A stretch of 64,000 bases of DNA from R-RK-3 sp031399085 (GTDB taxonomy: Bacteria; Pseudomonadota; Alphaproteobacteria; Rhizobiales; Rhodomicrobiaceae), in contig JANNOQ010000042.1 of the NCBI GenBank assembly GCA_031399085.1, positions 62,001-126,000 on the forward strand. The letters are read 5' to 3'. Position numbers and translations under genes: made by a program. Below are positions 34,331 through 42,895 of this stretch, one piece after another; positions within the stretch are counted from its first letter, which is position 1; each line of letters opens with the position of its first letter. The notes beneath the pieces are model-generated. The model was not told the DNA's origin. It was given only the letters and a program-made list of their open reading frames with translations, and searched no databases.

Positions 34331-34696
34331 TTAATCCCGCGTCAGGCCGCGCTTTGCCAGCGCCTCAATATAATGCTGCCAGAGCGCCGCTTCCCCCGAG
34401 CCGACCTCATAGAGATAGGGCCAGGAGAAAATACCGGTGCCGTGCCCATCGCTGAATGTTGGACGGATGGCGTAGTTGCCGACCGGTTCGATGGCGGCGA
34501 TCAGTACGTCCCGCTTGCCACCAATGATCTTGCGTTCCTCGCCTCCATGGCCTGTCACCTCGGCGCTAGGGCTATGAACCCTCAGGAATTCCGCCGACAG
34601 CGAAAAGCTGCAACCATCCTCAAAAGCGACGTGCAACCGGTCCTTGGCTGGATTGAGTCGGATTTCCGTGGGCCAATGGTCCTGCGGTTCGGTCAT
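34331..34696 (-). CDS. DUF971 domain protein
   Basis: A 121-residue protein consisting of one DUF971 domain, also found at the N-terminus of gamma-butyrobetaine hydroxylase-like enzymes. Signatures are WPTEIRLNPAKDRLHVAFEDG, AEFLRVHSPSAEVTGHG and the C-terminal FSDGHGTGIFSWPYLYEVG. Free-standing members are widespread and some have been linked to iron-sulfur protein maturation, which I cannot confirm here. It is upstream of phoR on the same strand, 215 bases away, and is probably a separate unit. Confidence 0.9.
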   Translation of the reverse strand: MTEPQDHWPTEIRLNPAKDRLHVAFEDGCSFSLSAEFLRVHSPSAEVTGHGGEERKIIGGKRDVLIAAIEPVGNYAIRPTFSDGHGTGIFSWPYLYEVGSGEAALWQHYIEALAKRGLTRD

Positions 34697-34794
34697 CGCT
34701 TGCCTCTTTGCGTGGGTTTCAGCATAATTTTAACCGACTGCCAGGTAGAAGTTGCGTACCGGGTGCAGAGTCCGTTTTGCGTTGAGGTCGTGTC

Positions 34795-35076
34795 ATGCCG
34801 CCAATCCAACTGTCCCGCAGGGAGCGTTCCTCGCTGCACAAAATCCTTGAGCGGCCCCGCGAGGCGGGTGAAATCCCAGCCGACCACGCGGAAAAACTGA
34901 TCAATTACGATCTCGCCCGTAAGCGCGTATTGTTACTCTATATTACGCCTTTGGGCCAAATCGAGTTGTTGCGCCACGGCTTCGGCGGCGGCAAGCCGGG
35001 CGCGCCATTGCTTCGCCAGGCGCCTGCCTCCATGCGCAGCCAGACGCCTATCGCCCAAATTCTGAGCGGCGCGTAG
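34795..35076 (+). CDS. Hypothetical small protein
   Basis: A 93-residue protein I cannot assign. Residues 5-50 have the look of a small helical or winged-helix-like domain, with LSRRERSSLHKILERP and DHAEKLINYDLARKRVLLLYITPLG. It then ends in a glycine- and proline-containing tail. No membrane segment or signal peptide is seen. The upstream region overlaps the promoter of the DUF971 gene. The start at 34795 is plausible but has no strong ribosome-binding site. Confidence 0.5.
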   Translation: MPPIQLSRRERSSLHKILERPREAGEIPADHAEKLINYDLARKRVLLLYITPLGQIELLRHGFGGGKPGAPLLRQAPASMRSQTPIAQILSGA

Positions 35077-35196
35077 CTTGCGGCTGTTATCGTCGTTCGC
35101 CGCTGGAACTCCGGCAACGGGGTTGTGTTTGTCAATGAGAAGATCAATGAAGCGCCGCTAGCTGAGGCGCGCACTGGCCTTGTAAAGGAGGGTATC

Positions 35197-35499
35197 ATGA
35201 AGTCATTCACTGCCATGACCGCCATTTTGGCTGTAACGCTTACATCTGGCGCGGCGCTGGCCGGCGGCTGGGGCAAACGCGACGGCCGCAGCGGCGACAA
35301 TTACCAATTGTCGCAGCGTAAGCCAGAGGTTCGCGGCTTCCTGTTTCGGCCGGGCGGCCACCGCTATAGCTATGAAAACGAGCCCTTTCTGCGCTCGAAC
35401 GGGGATTACGGGAATTACCCGCAGCTCGATCCGCGCAACTTCAAGGAGCGCGTGTTTAGCGATCCCAGATTCGACACAACCAGCCCGTCAGCGTTCTAA
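35197..35499 (+). CDS. Hypothetical secreted protein
   Basis: A 100-residue protein with a clear signal peptide (MKSFTAMTAILAVTLTSGAALAG, cleavage near residue 23). The mature part is polar and aromatic, rich in Arg, Asn and Tyr (KRDGRSGDNYQLSQRK, RPGGHRYSYENEP). The ATG at 35197 is preceded by AAGGAGGG, a strong start. No family is recognised. Probably periplasmic, with a small or unstructured mature chain. Confidence 0.6.
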   Translation: MKSFTAMTAILAVTLTSGAALAGGWGKRDGRSGDNYQLSQRKPEVRGFLFRPGGHRYSYENEPFLRSNGDYGNYPQLDPRNFKERVFSDPRFDTTSPSAF

Positions 35500-35650
35500 C
35501 CCGCAAATAGTAGGGGACAGGTTCGCTTAATCCTCGGCGATACTGTCGCGCGTGACGCAGGCGGCATCGCGCGATAATCCGCTTTGACACGGGCGCGTCC
35601 AGGCGGCATATGCATTGAACTTGGTCTGGATGCCGTCTTGGGGACATGCA

Positions 35651-36133
35651 ATGAAGACTGCTATTCAATGCGCCTTGGCGATGTCTCTATTGGCAGGTGC
35701 AGCCTATGCGGACGAGGCTGAGACGATTGCGGCTTCGGTGCCGGTGGAAGTTTCTGAGGTGGTAAGCGGCGGCACGTGGTCGGAGAAGGGCGCAACCGGG
35801 GTTTACCGCGCCATGGTGGTCTCGCCGAGCAGCGCGCCTGGCCATGCCAATGTGATCGTGCAAATGCTCGCATTCGAGCAACCGGACGCAACGCCTAAAG
35901 TCATGAAAACCGTTCTGATCAAGGAAGTTGCGGAAAAGAAGCTCGCCAACGCCTTTTTGGCGATGGACGCCGAAACCGAAAATGAGATGACGCTCATCAT
36001 TACCGCCTATGGCGCGGAGAGCGAGCAGGATACATCGCTCCGCGCCAAGTTCGACGCCAAGGGCGCCTACTTGCTTCTGCCCGGCCTTGCCGAGGAAGTG
36101 CCAGCGCTCGATGCGAAAGATCAGAAAAACTGA
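35651..36133 (+). CDS. Hypothetical secreted protein
   Basis: A 160-residue protein with a signal peptide ending near GAAYADE (residues 1-20). The mature domain alternates strands and helices (ATGVYRAMVVSPS, ANVIVQMLAFEQPDATPKV, NEMTLIITAYGAE) and ends with LLLPGLAEEVPALDAKDQKN. I do not recognise the family. No cysteines occur in the mature part. The start at 35651 is chosen because the signal peptide begins there; an earlier ATG at 35615 would add 12 residues. Confidence 0.65.
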   Translation: MKTAIQCALAMSLLAGAAYADEAETIAASVPVEVSEVVSGGTWSEKGATGVYRAMVVSPSSAPGHANVIVQMLAFEQPDATPKVMKTVLIKEVAEKKLANAFLAMDAETENEMTLIITAYGAESEQDTSLRAKFDAKGAYLLLPGLAEEVPALDAKDQKN

Positions 36134-36404
36134 GCGCCTGCGGTTCGCGACGCATGATATGAAACTGCGTTGCGCCGCGTTAAACGCTTGCATAAGCCGC
36201 TTTAAGTTCTATATCTGACGCAAAGCGAGTGCGTTGTCGAAAAACCTCAACCGCGCTTTAAATTCGTTGACAAGCTGGGTCGGCGTTTGACATCGGGGAC
36301 GCGGCAACTAATGTCCCGTCCTGAGCGTGCGGCCCGCGCCTGTTATACAAAGTTCACACTAACCTTGAATAGTTCGCCTGCGTAATTGCCGCGAACGAGC
36401 GCCC

Positions 36405-38033
36405 ATGACATTTACTGATTTCGGCCTTAGTCAAAAAGTTCTCGACGCCATCGAGGCTGCGGGATTCACAACGCCCACTCCTATTCAGTCGCGAGCCATT
36501 CCGGCCGTGAATGCGGGACGCGATCTTGTCGGCATCGCTCAAACCGGCACCGGCAAAACGGCTTCCTTCGTTCTCCCTATGCTCACCCGGCTAGAAAATG
36601 GCCGTGCGCGGGCGCGAATGCCGCGCTCGCTGATCCTTGAACCGACGCGCGAATTGGCGGCGCAAGTGGCGCAAGCGTTCGAGCAGCTCGGCGTCAACCA
36701 CAAGCTCAACATTGCGCTGCTGATCGGCGGGGTCTCCTTTGACGAGCAGAACCGCAAGCTCGATCGCGGCGCAGATGTTTTGATCGCCACGCCAGGCCGG
36801 ATGCTCGACCATTATGGGCGCGGGCGTCTTCTTCTTTCGGCGGTTGAAATTGTGGTGATTGACGAAGCCGACCGGATGCTCGATATGGGCTTCATTCCCG
36901 ATATTGAAAAAATCTGCAGCCTGCTGCCGCCCTCGCGCCAGACACTGTTCTTTTCGGCCACAATGCCGAAAGAGGTTCAAAAGCTCGCCGATAAATTCCT
37001 CCAAAATCCTGAGCGCATTGAAGTTGGCGCGCCAAGTTCCGCCGCGACGACGATCATCCAGCGGCTCAAATTCTCGCCCTCCGATATCACGGTCAAACGC
37101 GAAGTTTTGCGCGATCTGATCAACAGCTCGGACGTCAAAAACGCCATCATCTTCTGCAACCGCAAGCGCGATGTTGGCATCTTGCTGAAATCGCTGCTCA
37201 AGCATGGGTACAATGCGGGCGGCCTGCATGGCGATATGGAACAGCGCGACCGCACGGCGACGCTCGACGCCTTCCGGCGCGGCGATATTGCCTTGCTAGC
37301 GGCCAGCGATGTCGCGGCGCGCGGCCTCGATATTCCCGATGTCAGCCACATCTTCAATTTCGACGTTCCGATCACGCCCGAGGACTATGTCCACCGCATC
37401 GGCCGCACCGGGCGTGCCGGCAAGGAAGGCTTTGCGGCAACCCTTGTGACGCCCGGCGACATGGACGCGGTGCGGGCGATCGAGAAGCTCTGCCGCGAAA
37501 AGATCGAGTGGATCGACGGCGAGCCATCCGCCGAGGCACTTGAACAGGGCCGAGCCCCGGGCGGCCGGCGCGGACGCTCCCGGCGGTCTGGAGAAAGTTC
37601 AAACAGCGATCGCCCGCAACGAGCCGAGCGCCGGGAAAAACCGGAGGCATCGCCCCGGGGCGAGCAAAAAGCGGTGCGGCGAGAACGGCCAGCAACGGCG
37701 TCGCGCGGTGAGCAGAAACCGGAACGGCGCGAGCGTCCGGTCACATCGGCCGGCGGCGAGGAAACAGCGCAGCGCCGGGAACGGCCCGAGCCTTCCTCCC
37801 GAAGCGAGCCTTCCTCCCGGAGCGAACAAAGACCGCCGCGCGAGCAAAACAATAGGCCGCGCGGGGGTAATGGAACGTCTCTCCCTGCGATTTCCCCTGC
37901 TCCAGCAAGCGATTCGCGCCCGGCCATGAACGGCCAAGGCGGCCGGCGCCGGCAAAAGGAGGAGTCCTCTGTCGTCGGACTGGGCGAGCATGTTCCCGCC
38001 TTCTTGTTGACGCCGATCCGCCGCGTCAAATAG
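36405..38033 (+). CDS. DEAD-box RNA helicase, RhlE type
   Basis: A 542-residue DEAD-box helicase. Motifs in order are TPIQSRAIP (Q motif), AQTGTGKT (I), PTRELAAQ (Ia), TPGR (Ib), VVIDEADRML (II, DEAD), FFSATMP (III), ARGLDIPDV (V) and HRIGRTGRAG (VI). The RecA-like core ends near residue 375. The rest is an Arg/Glu/Ser-rich tail with about four RRER/KP repeats, probably unstructured and RNA-binding. Such enzymes help ribosome assembly and RNA turnover, often in the cold. The gene is single and followed by an inverted-repeat element. Confidence 0.93.
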   Translation: MTFTDFGLSQKVLDAIEAAGFTTPTPIQSRAIPAVNAGRDLVGIAQTGTGKTASFVLPMLTRLENGRARARMPRSLILEPTRELAAQVAQAFEQLGVNHKLNIALLIGGVSFDEQNRKLDRGADVLIATPGRMLDHYGRGRLLLSAVEIVVIDEADRMLDMGFIPDIEKICSLLPPSRQTLFFSATMPKEVQKLADKFLQNPERIEVGAPSSAATTIIQRLKFSPSDITVKREVLRDLINSSDVKNAIIFCNRKRDVGILLKSLLKHGYNAGGLHGDMEQRDRTATLDAFRRGDIALLAASDVAARGLDIPDVSHIFNFDVPITPEDYVHRIGRTGRAGKEGFAATLVTPGDMDAVRAIEKLCREKIEWIDGEPSAEALEQGRAPGGRRGRSRRSGESSNSDRPQRAERREKPEASPRGEQKAVRRERPATASRGEQKPERRERPVTSAGGEETAQRRERPEPSSRSEPSSRSEQRPPREQNNRPRGGNGTSLPAISPAPASDSRPAMNGQGGRRRQKEESSVVGLGEHVPAFLLTPIRRVK

Positions 38034-38041
38034 CTCTCTGC

Positions 38042-38201
38042 CTAGAGCAGCATTGGATTTGGTGGAATCAGCCCGTCACAAGCCCAGTCGAAATCCCCGC
38101 GAAAGCGGGGATTCAGGTAACGACTGAGCCTGCGGAGTGCTGGCTCCCCGCTTTCGCGGGGATTTCGAGGAGTGTGTCCACCTAAACTAATCATGCTCTA
38201 G
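38042..38201. repeat. MITE-like inverted-repeat element
   Basis: A 160-bp element bounded by CTAGAGCA / TGCTCTAG. The outer 24 bases are imperfect inverted repeats. Inside are two perfect 24-bp inverted copies of the TCGAAATCCCCGC stretch (38088-38111 and 38145-38168), each of which also folds on itself. No coding capacity. It lies between the helicase and the aminotransferase. The structure suggests a non-autonomous element or strong bidirectional terminator. Confidence 0.75.
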
Positions 38202-38414
38202 TCAAATTCATGCCGATTACGCTTGCGCGCAGAATGCCGCGCTCGAATCGTTCCGATTGCGGCGGCAGTTCGCCATGCAAGCCGGCATCATCGAGGCGGA
38301 CCGTTCCACCTCATCGTCACGCATTCTTATTGCCAGCGGCCTCCCATTGGGCGGATCATACACTACGCCTTCCTTCGGCCCTGAACCGAAGCACTATGCG
38401 TGGGAGATTGAGAG

Positions 38415-39746
38415 ATGGATCACGTTGACACGCTGACCAATGAGCTGGACCTAGCCGCCCTTTGGCTTCCGTTCACCGCGAACCGGCAATTCAAGGCCGA
38501 TCCGCGCTTGCTGGTCGCCGCCGAGGGCGTTTGGTTCACCAGCGCCGACGGACGCAAAATCCTCGACGCATCGGCGGGCCTGTGGTGCGTGAATGCCGGA
38601 CATTGCCGCTCGGAGATTTCAGCCGCCGTCGAGCGGCAGATCCAGACGCTCGATTACGCGCCGCCGTTTCAAATGGCGCATCCGCTCGCCTTTCAGCTTG
38701 CCTCGCGGGTCGCGGCCATCGCGCCGGATGGTCTTGACCGGGTGTTCTTCACCAATTCCGGCTCCGAAGCCGTCGATACGGCGCTGAAAATCGCGCTTGC
38801 CTACCATAAGGCGCGCGGCGAGGGCGGACGGGTGCGATTCATCGGCCGCGAGCGCGGCTATCACGGCGTCGGCTTCGGCGGCATGTCGGTCGGCGGCATC
38901 GGGCCTAACCGTCGCGCCTTCGGGTCGATGCTGTCCGCCGTAGACCACCTGCCGCATACCCATGATTTGGCGCGCAATGCCTTCTCCAAGGGCCAGCCCG
39001 AGCATGGCGCCGAATTGGCCGATGCGCTGGAACGCCTCGTCACGCTGCATGGCGCGGATACGATCGCAGGGGTGATCGTCGAGCCGGTGGCCGGATCGAC
39101 CGGCGTGCTTGTTCCGCCGAAGGGCTATTTGGAAAGGCTGCGCGCGATCTGCGACAAGCACGGCCTGCTGCTCATCTTCGACGAGGTGATTACCGGCTTC
39201 GGGCGGCTCGGCGCGCCGTTCGCCGCACAATATTTCGGCGTCACGCCCGACCTCATGACCATCGCGAAGGGGCTGACGAACGGCGCGGTGCCGATGGGCG
39301 CGGTCGTCTCTCACCGCCGCATTTACGACGCGCTGATGCAGGGGCCGGAGCATGTGATCGAACTGTTCCACGGCTATACCTATTCCGGCCATCCGGTCGC
39401 CTGTGCCGCAGGCCTTGCCGCGCTCGACATTTATGCGCGCGACAAGCTGTTCGAGCGCGCTGCTTCCCTTGCCGGCCTATGGGAGGAAGCGATGCACTCG
39501 CTGCGCGGGGAACCGCATGTGATCGATGTCCGCAATCTAGGCCTAGTCGCCGGCATCGAGATGCAGCCGCGCGGCGACGGCCCCGGAAAGCGCGGTTACG
39601 ATGTCTTTCTCGACTGTTTTCGCAATGGCATGCTGCTTCGGTTCACGGGCGACATCGTGGCAATGTCGCCGCCGCTCATCATCACGGCGCAAGAGATCGA
39701 GCTTGCCGTTGAGCGGCTCCGCCAGGCGCTCCGCCGCGTCGCATGA
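38415..39746 (+). CDS. Omega-amino acid:pyruvate aminotransferase (class III)
   Basis: A 443-residue class III PLP aminotransferase. The PLP lysine is K285 in TIAKGLTNGAVPMGAV. The pocket motifs are LWCVNAGHCR, FTNSGSEAVDTALKIALAYH, the RGYHGVGFGG loop, IVEPVAGSTGV and LIFDEVITGFGR. The N-terminus (LWLPFTANRQFKADPRL) is characteristic of beta-alanine:pyruvate transaminase, so transfer from omega-amino acids such as beta-alanine to pyruvate is likely. The substrate is inferred from resemblance only. The gene is not in an operon. Confidence 0.88.
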   Translation: MDHVDTLTNELDLAALWLPFTANRQFKADPRLLVAAEGVWFTSADGRKILDASAGLWCVNAGHCRSEISAAVERQIQTLDYAPPFQMAHPLAFQLASRVAAIAPDGLDRVFFTNSGSEAVDTALKIALAYHKARGEGGRVRFIGRERGYHGVGFGGMSVGGIGPNRRAFGSMLSAVDHLPHTHDLARNAFSKGQPEHGAELADALERLVTLHGADTIAGVIVEPVAGSTGVLVPPKGYLERLRAICDKHGLLLIFDEVITGFGRLGAPFAAQYFGVTPDLMTIAKGLTNGAVPMGAVVSHRRIYDALMQGPEHVIELFHGYTYSGHPVACAAGLAALDIYARDKLFERAASLAGLWEEAMHSLRGEPHVIDVRNLGLVAGIEMQPRGDGPGKRGYDVFLDCFRNGMLLRFTGDIVAMSPPLIITAQEIELAVERLRQALRRVA

Positions 39747-39813
39747 AGTGGATGCCGCTAGGACGGCACCGGGAGGCATGATCGCCGGATCATGATCAAG
39801 CGCGAACCATACT

Positions 39814-40458
39814 TTAATCTCGGCACGGGCCGCCTTGCGTCCAATAAGGACGGTCGCAGCTGCAGGCGCACTCGCCGCCCTCGCACTCATAATAATGGTT
39901 TCGGTCCCAATGGCCCCGATATTGGGTGCGACGGATAAAGCCGCCGGTCTCGTCATCGCCGTCCGACGCATCAGTCCTATAGGACGCCGGCCGGCGCGTG
40001 ATGGAAGTTTCCCGCTCGGCTAGCTCTTTTTGCCGCGCCGCCTTCCGGACGGATTGCTGCCGGCTCTCCATTTGCTCGCGGAGACGGCCTTGAATCTTGA
40101 CCGGTTTATCTTTCGGGGCTTCCGTTACGTCCCGTTGCCCCTTTTGTCTTTCGACCTTTGCCCGATCCTCGGGTGGCGGCGGCGGTGTGCCCGGATCGGG
40201 AACGACCGGCTTGCCGTTTGCGGCAGGCGCGTCCTGCCGCGCCACCTCTGGCTTCGAAGGCGTCACGGCCGGCGGCGTTGCCTCCGGCCGGGTTGTCTGC
40301 CGCCCATTGGCGCCAGGGCTTGGCGCGGGCGCCTCTCGTTCAATGCCCGCCGAATCGCCGCCGTTCGGCGGAGAACGCTCGAACGCCAGAAACATAATCA
40401 GCACCAGCATCGCCAGGATGATGAGCGAGGCCAGAAGTTTTTCGAACATTTCGAGCAC
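39814..40458 (-). CDS. Unknown membrane-anchored, proline-rich protein with Cys-rich C-terminus
   Basis: A 214-residue protein. A single N-terminal membrane helix (residues 8-26, LLASLIILAMLVLIMFLAF) precedes a long Pro/Ala-rich region (about 30-105) and a charged, likely helical stretch (KIQGRLREQMESRQQSVRKA). The end has five cysteines in 21 residues (C192, C197, C199, C201, C212) within ECEGGECACSCDRPYW. It may bind metal or form disulphides. No family is recognised. A repeat element lies upstream, and it converges on the aminotransferase gene. Confidence 0.55.
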   Translation of the reverse strand: MLEMFEKLLASLIILAMLVLIMFLAFERSPPNGGDSAGIEREAPAPSPGANGRQTTRPEATPPAVTPSKPEVARQDAPAANGKPVVPDPGTPPPPPEDRAKVERQKGQRDVTEAPKDKPVKIQGRLREQMESRQQSVRKAARQKELAERETSITRRPASYRTDASDGDDETGGFIRRTQYRGHWDRNHYYECEGGECACSCDRPYWTQGGPCRD

Positions 40459-40761
40459 GATAGGCCCTTTTGCCGCCGGGTGCCTGACAGGGCGTCATTG
40501 TAAGGCCGCCGGAGCGTTTCGCAAAGGATGGCTCAACTTTAAGCTAAATTCGAATGACCGCCCATCGCGGCGGAACGCCAGCGCGCGACAAGCAACGCAT
40601 TGCCGCCGCAGCGTGACGCCGTCTAGAGCGGGATGAGGAAAAGCATGTCCCCGTGAAGACGGGGATGGGAACCGGTTTTCCGCTCATCATCCCGCTCTAA
40701 CTAATAATGAAATAGATCACTGTCATGATTTTGGTTTGGATCAATCCGAAATCATCGTGAT
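40459..40761. other. Repeat-bearing spacer
   Basis: These 303 bases separate two minus-strand genes and hold no gene. They contain the promoter for the proline-rich protein, an inverted-repeat element (40624-40699) and the hairpin at the end of the cytochrome b561-YceI gene (40715-40762). Confidence 0.6.
40624..40699. repeat. Inverted-repeat element bounded by TAGAGC
   Basis: A 76-bp element with perfect 13-bp ends (TAGAGCGGGATGA / TCATCCCGCTCTA) and an inner stem (TCCCCGT / ACGGGGA). A second internal pairing (GGAAAA/TTTTCC) is visible. The TAGAGC ends match those at 38043-38200, so both belong to one repeat family, with a possible third member near 58.6 kb. Confidence 0.65.
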
Positions 40762-40762
40762 C
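40715..40762 (-). terminator. Hairpin at the end of the cytochrome b561-YceI gene
   Basis: GATCAC and GTGATC (40715-40720 and 40757-40762) form the outer stem and ATGATTTT / AAATCAT an inner one, separated by a loop. The right arm touches the stop codon. On the minus strand the hairpin is AT-richer at its base. It could act as a terminator or a 3' stabiliser. Confidence 0.45.
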
Positions 40763-41931
40763 TAATTGTCGAGCCGGGTTGCCGCAATGTCGAGTTTCAC
40801 CCGGACCTTGTCGCCGATCGCCAAGCCCGAGACCGGGCCAGTGGGCCCGATCCGGAAATCGGAGCGGTTGATCGACACCTCCCCCCGCACTCTTGCCTCG
40901 CCGAGATTGACGGCAAGGGTGAATGGGAGGGTCATCGGCTCGGTGCTGCCTTTGATGGTCAGATTGCCTTGCATGACATAGGCGCCATCGCCGCCGCCGC
41001 GTTTGACGGAAACCGCGCGGAAGGCGACGGCGGGATAGGTCTGGGCGTCGAACCAGTCTTTGCCGAGCAGCGCCGCGTCGACCTGGCTCTGGCCAGTGCT
41101 GACCGTGTTGACATCGACCGCGGCGGCGATCTCCGCGATGTCCAGATAATTCGGGTCGAACCGTATTTCCGCCTCGAACTGCTGAAATTCGCCGGTGATC
41201 GTCTGCCCGCCCGCATCGGCTTCGAAGGTGATCCGGCTTTTGGCTTTGTCGATCGCCCATTCTTGCGCGGCGGCAGGAAAAGCACCGACCGCGCTCAGGC
41301 TCAACAGCGCGAGGGGAACGATCAGCTTGCGGGATTTGTAAAGGAAACGCGGCAACATACGCGACATAACGCCATCCTTGAGAATGAGACCGTGCCGCAG
41401 AGCTGCGGCGATGTGAATTGCAACGAGCGCCAGGAGCGCCCAGCTCAAGGCTGCGTGCAGAGTTTTGAGGAGCGGTTCAACCGTTTTTTTTGTCTCCAGG
41501 GTGAGTTGTTGGATGGCGGGGATATGCGGCCACGGTATGGTCTTATAAAGCTCAGTCGGAAAGTTGAAGGGCGGCGGCGTGGCCGAGACCATTGCCCAGC
41601 CTGTCAGGGGCATGAGTAGCAACAGCGCATAAAGCGCCAAATGCGTGCTCTGCGCCGCGCGCCTCTCCAAAGCCTCCATCATGGGCGGCAGGGCGGGCGG
41701 CTTTGCAAAAACGCGCCAGGCGACGCGAAGCGCCATCAGCGCAAGGACAGTGATCCCCATCGATTTATGCAGCTGATAAAGCTCAAAGCGCAGTTGCAGA
41801 TCCTCAATCCCGGTCATGACGCGGCCGAGTGTAAGGAGGGCGATGACAAACGCCGCGATCAGCCAATGCAGCAGCTTCGCGGTGGCGGTGTAATCCCTCG
41901 CCGATCCGATCCTGCTACCACTCACCGACAT
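40762..41931 (-). CDS. Cytochrome b561-YceI fusion protein
   Basis: A 389-residue fusion. Residues 1-185 are a four-helix b561-type domain with candidate haem ligands H22, H55, H97 and H159 or H173. Residues 202-223 form another hydrophobic segment that looks like an internal signal sequence ending FPAAAQ. Residues about 224-389 are a YceI lipocalin-like domain (WAIDKAKSRITFEADAGG, INRSDFRIGPTGPVSG), which binds polyprenoid lipids in other members. The two parts are usually separate genes, often adjacent. It starts inside the end of gloA, overlapping 17 bases, so co-translation is likely. Quinone- or isoprenoid-related redox is a guess. Confidence 0.88.
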   Translation of the reverse strand: MSVSGSRIGSARDYTATAKLLHWLIAAFVIALLTLGRVMTGIEDLQLRFELYQLHKSMGITVLALMALRVAWRVFAKPPALPPMMEALERRAAQSTHLALYALLLLMPLTGWAMVSATPPPFNFPTELYKTIPWPHIPAIQQLTLETKKTVEPLLKTLHAALSWALLALVAIHIAAALRHGLILKDGVMSRMLPRFLYKSRKLIVPLALLSLSAVGAFPAAAQEWAIDKAKSRITFEADAGGQTITGEFQQFEAEIRFDPNYLDIAEIAAAVDVNTVSTGQSQVDAALLGKDWFDAQTYPAVAFRAVSVKRGGGDGAYVMQGNLTIKGSTEPMTLPFTLAVNLGEARVRGEVSINRSDFRIGPTGPVSGLAIGDKVRVKLDIAATRLDN

Positions 41932-42334
41932 TTGGCAGCGAGGTCCACGGCTCCCGGGGCGGCAAAGCGCTACCTTTTTGCAACAGTTCGATCGAAATCT
42001 TATCGGGCGAGCGGATGAACGCCATACGGCCGTCGCGCGGTGGCCGGTTGATCGTCACCCCGGCCTGCATTAGCCGATCGCACGTGCCGTAAATGTCGTC
42101 CACCACATAGGCGAGATGGCCAAAATTGCGCCCGCCCGCATAGATTTCCGGGTCCCAATTATAGGTCAGCTCGACTTGCGCGGACTCGTCGCCAGGCGCG
42201 GCGAGAAAGATCAAAGTGAAGCGCCCCTGCTGATTTTCCATCCGCCGGACTTCTTTCAGGCCGAGCTTGTTGCAATAAAAATCGAGAGACTGCTCGATGT
42301 CGGTAATGCGAAGCATCGTATGCAAATATTTCAT
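41915..42334 (-). CDS. gloA: Lactoylglutathione lyase (glyoxalase I)
   Basis: A 139-residue glyoxalase I that converts the methylglyoxal-glutathione hemithioacetal to lactoylglutathione. The vicinal-oxygen-chelate fold is clear: MKYLHTMLRITDIEQSLDFY, LGLKEVRRMENQQGRFTLIFLA, NFGHLAYVVDDIY and FIRSPDKISIELLQ, containing the metal ligands His5, Glu and His of the active site. The start at ATG 42334 matches family members; the frame runs 44 codons further upstream. It is followed by the b561-YceI gene with a 17-base overlap. Confidence 0.94.
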   Translation of the reverse strand: MKYLHTMLRITDIEQSLDFYCNKLGLKEVRRMENQQGRFTLIFLAAPGDESAQVELTYNWDPEIYAGGRNFGHLAYVVDDIYGTCDRLMQAGVTINRPPRDGRMAFIRSPDKISIELLQKGSALPPREPWTSLPNVGEW

Positions 42335-42895
42335 CGGGACCCCATTGCGTGAGCGTGGGCGAACTTTAGCCGCCTCGCGGCCCGCTCGGCAATCCACCGC
42401 GCAATTCACAATCGCGTTAGGTCCCCAACCATTCGCAAGAGGTGAAAAGCCGCCGCTTAACCACATTTCCGCCCAATCCTGCCGAAATAGTTAACGATCA
42501 AGGACGGCGATCACCCTCAGCCCCGAGCGAACCCACTGGCCCCTACCGGGCCTGTGATTCGGGGCAATGGCGTTTCAAGTCCACACTTTTTAGTTGCATA
42601 AGGGGTTATCCTGTATCCGATCGCGCGAGTTCCCACCGATGAAAGTGGCTGCCGCGACCATAGCATCAAGAGTGAAAAAGCAATGTAAAACAACATCTTA
42701 TGGCTACCTCGGCACGGGAGCGAGATGGGCGTCCCGCTCAAGGTTGAGCAGACTTATCCAGTGCGGCGGAAATTTCGCTGGCAAGCAGTCCGCCGAATGG
42801 TATGTTCCTTTAACGATTTGCTAAGATTGGGCGAAGGCGGAAGACCTGATCCAGCAAATGGTCATTATAGTCAAGTAAATGCGGGGGATCACAAA
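42335..42895. promoter_or_regulatory. Long leader region of the double cold-shock gene
   Basis: A 561-base divergent spacer between gloA (minus) and the cold-shock gene (plus). No gene is convincing, although the frame of the cold-shock gene stays open for 57 codons upstream from 42725. A pairing of GCGGCGGA (about 42771) with TCCGCCG (about 42790) is visible. Cold-shock genes in other bacteria often have long structured leaders that control translation by temperature, and this length would suit one. Confidence 0.4.

Noticed and set aside
42594..42824. Short open frame in the cold-shock leader
   Set aside because: It has no ribosome-binding site and no recognisable features; the region is better read as leader.
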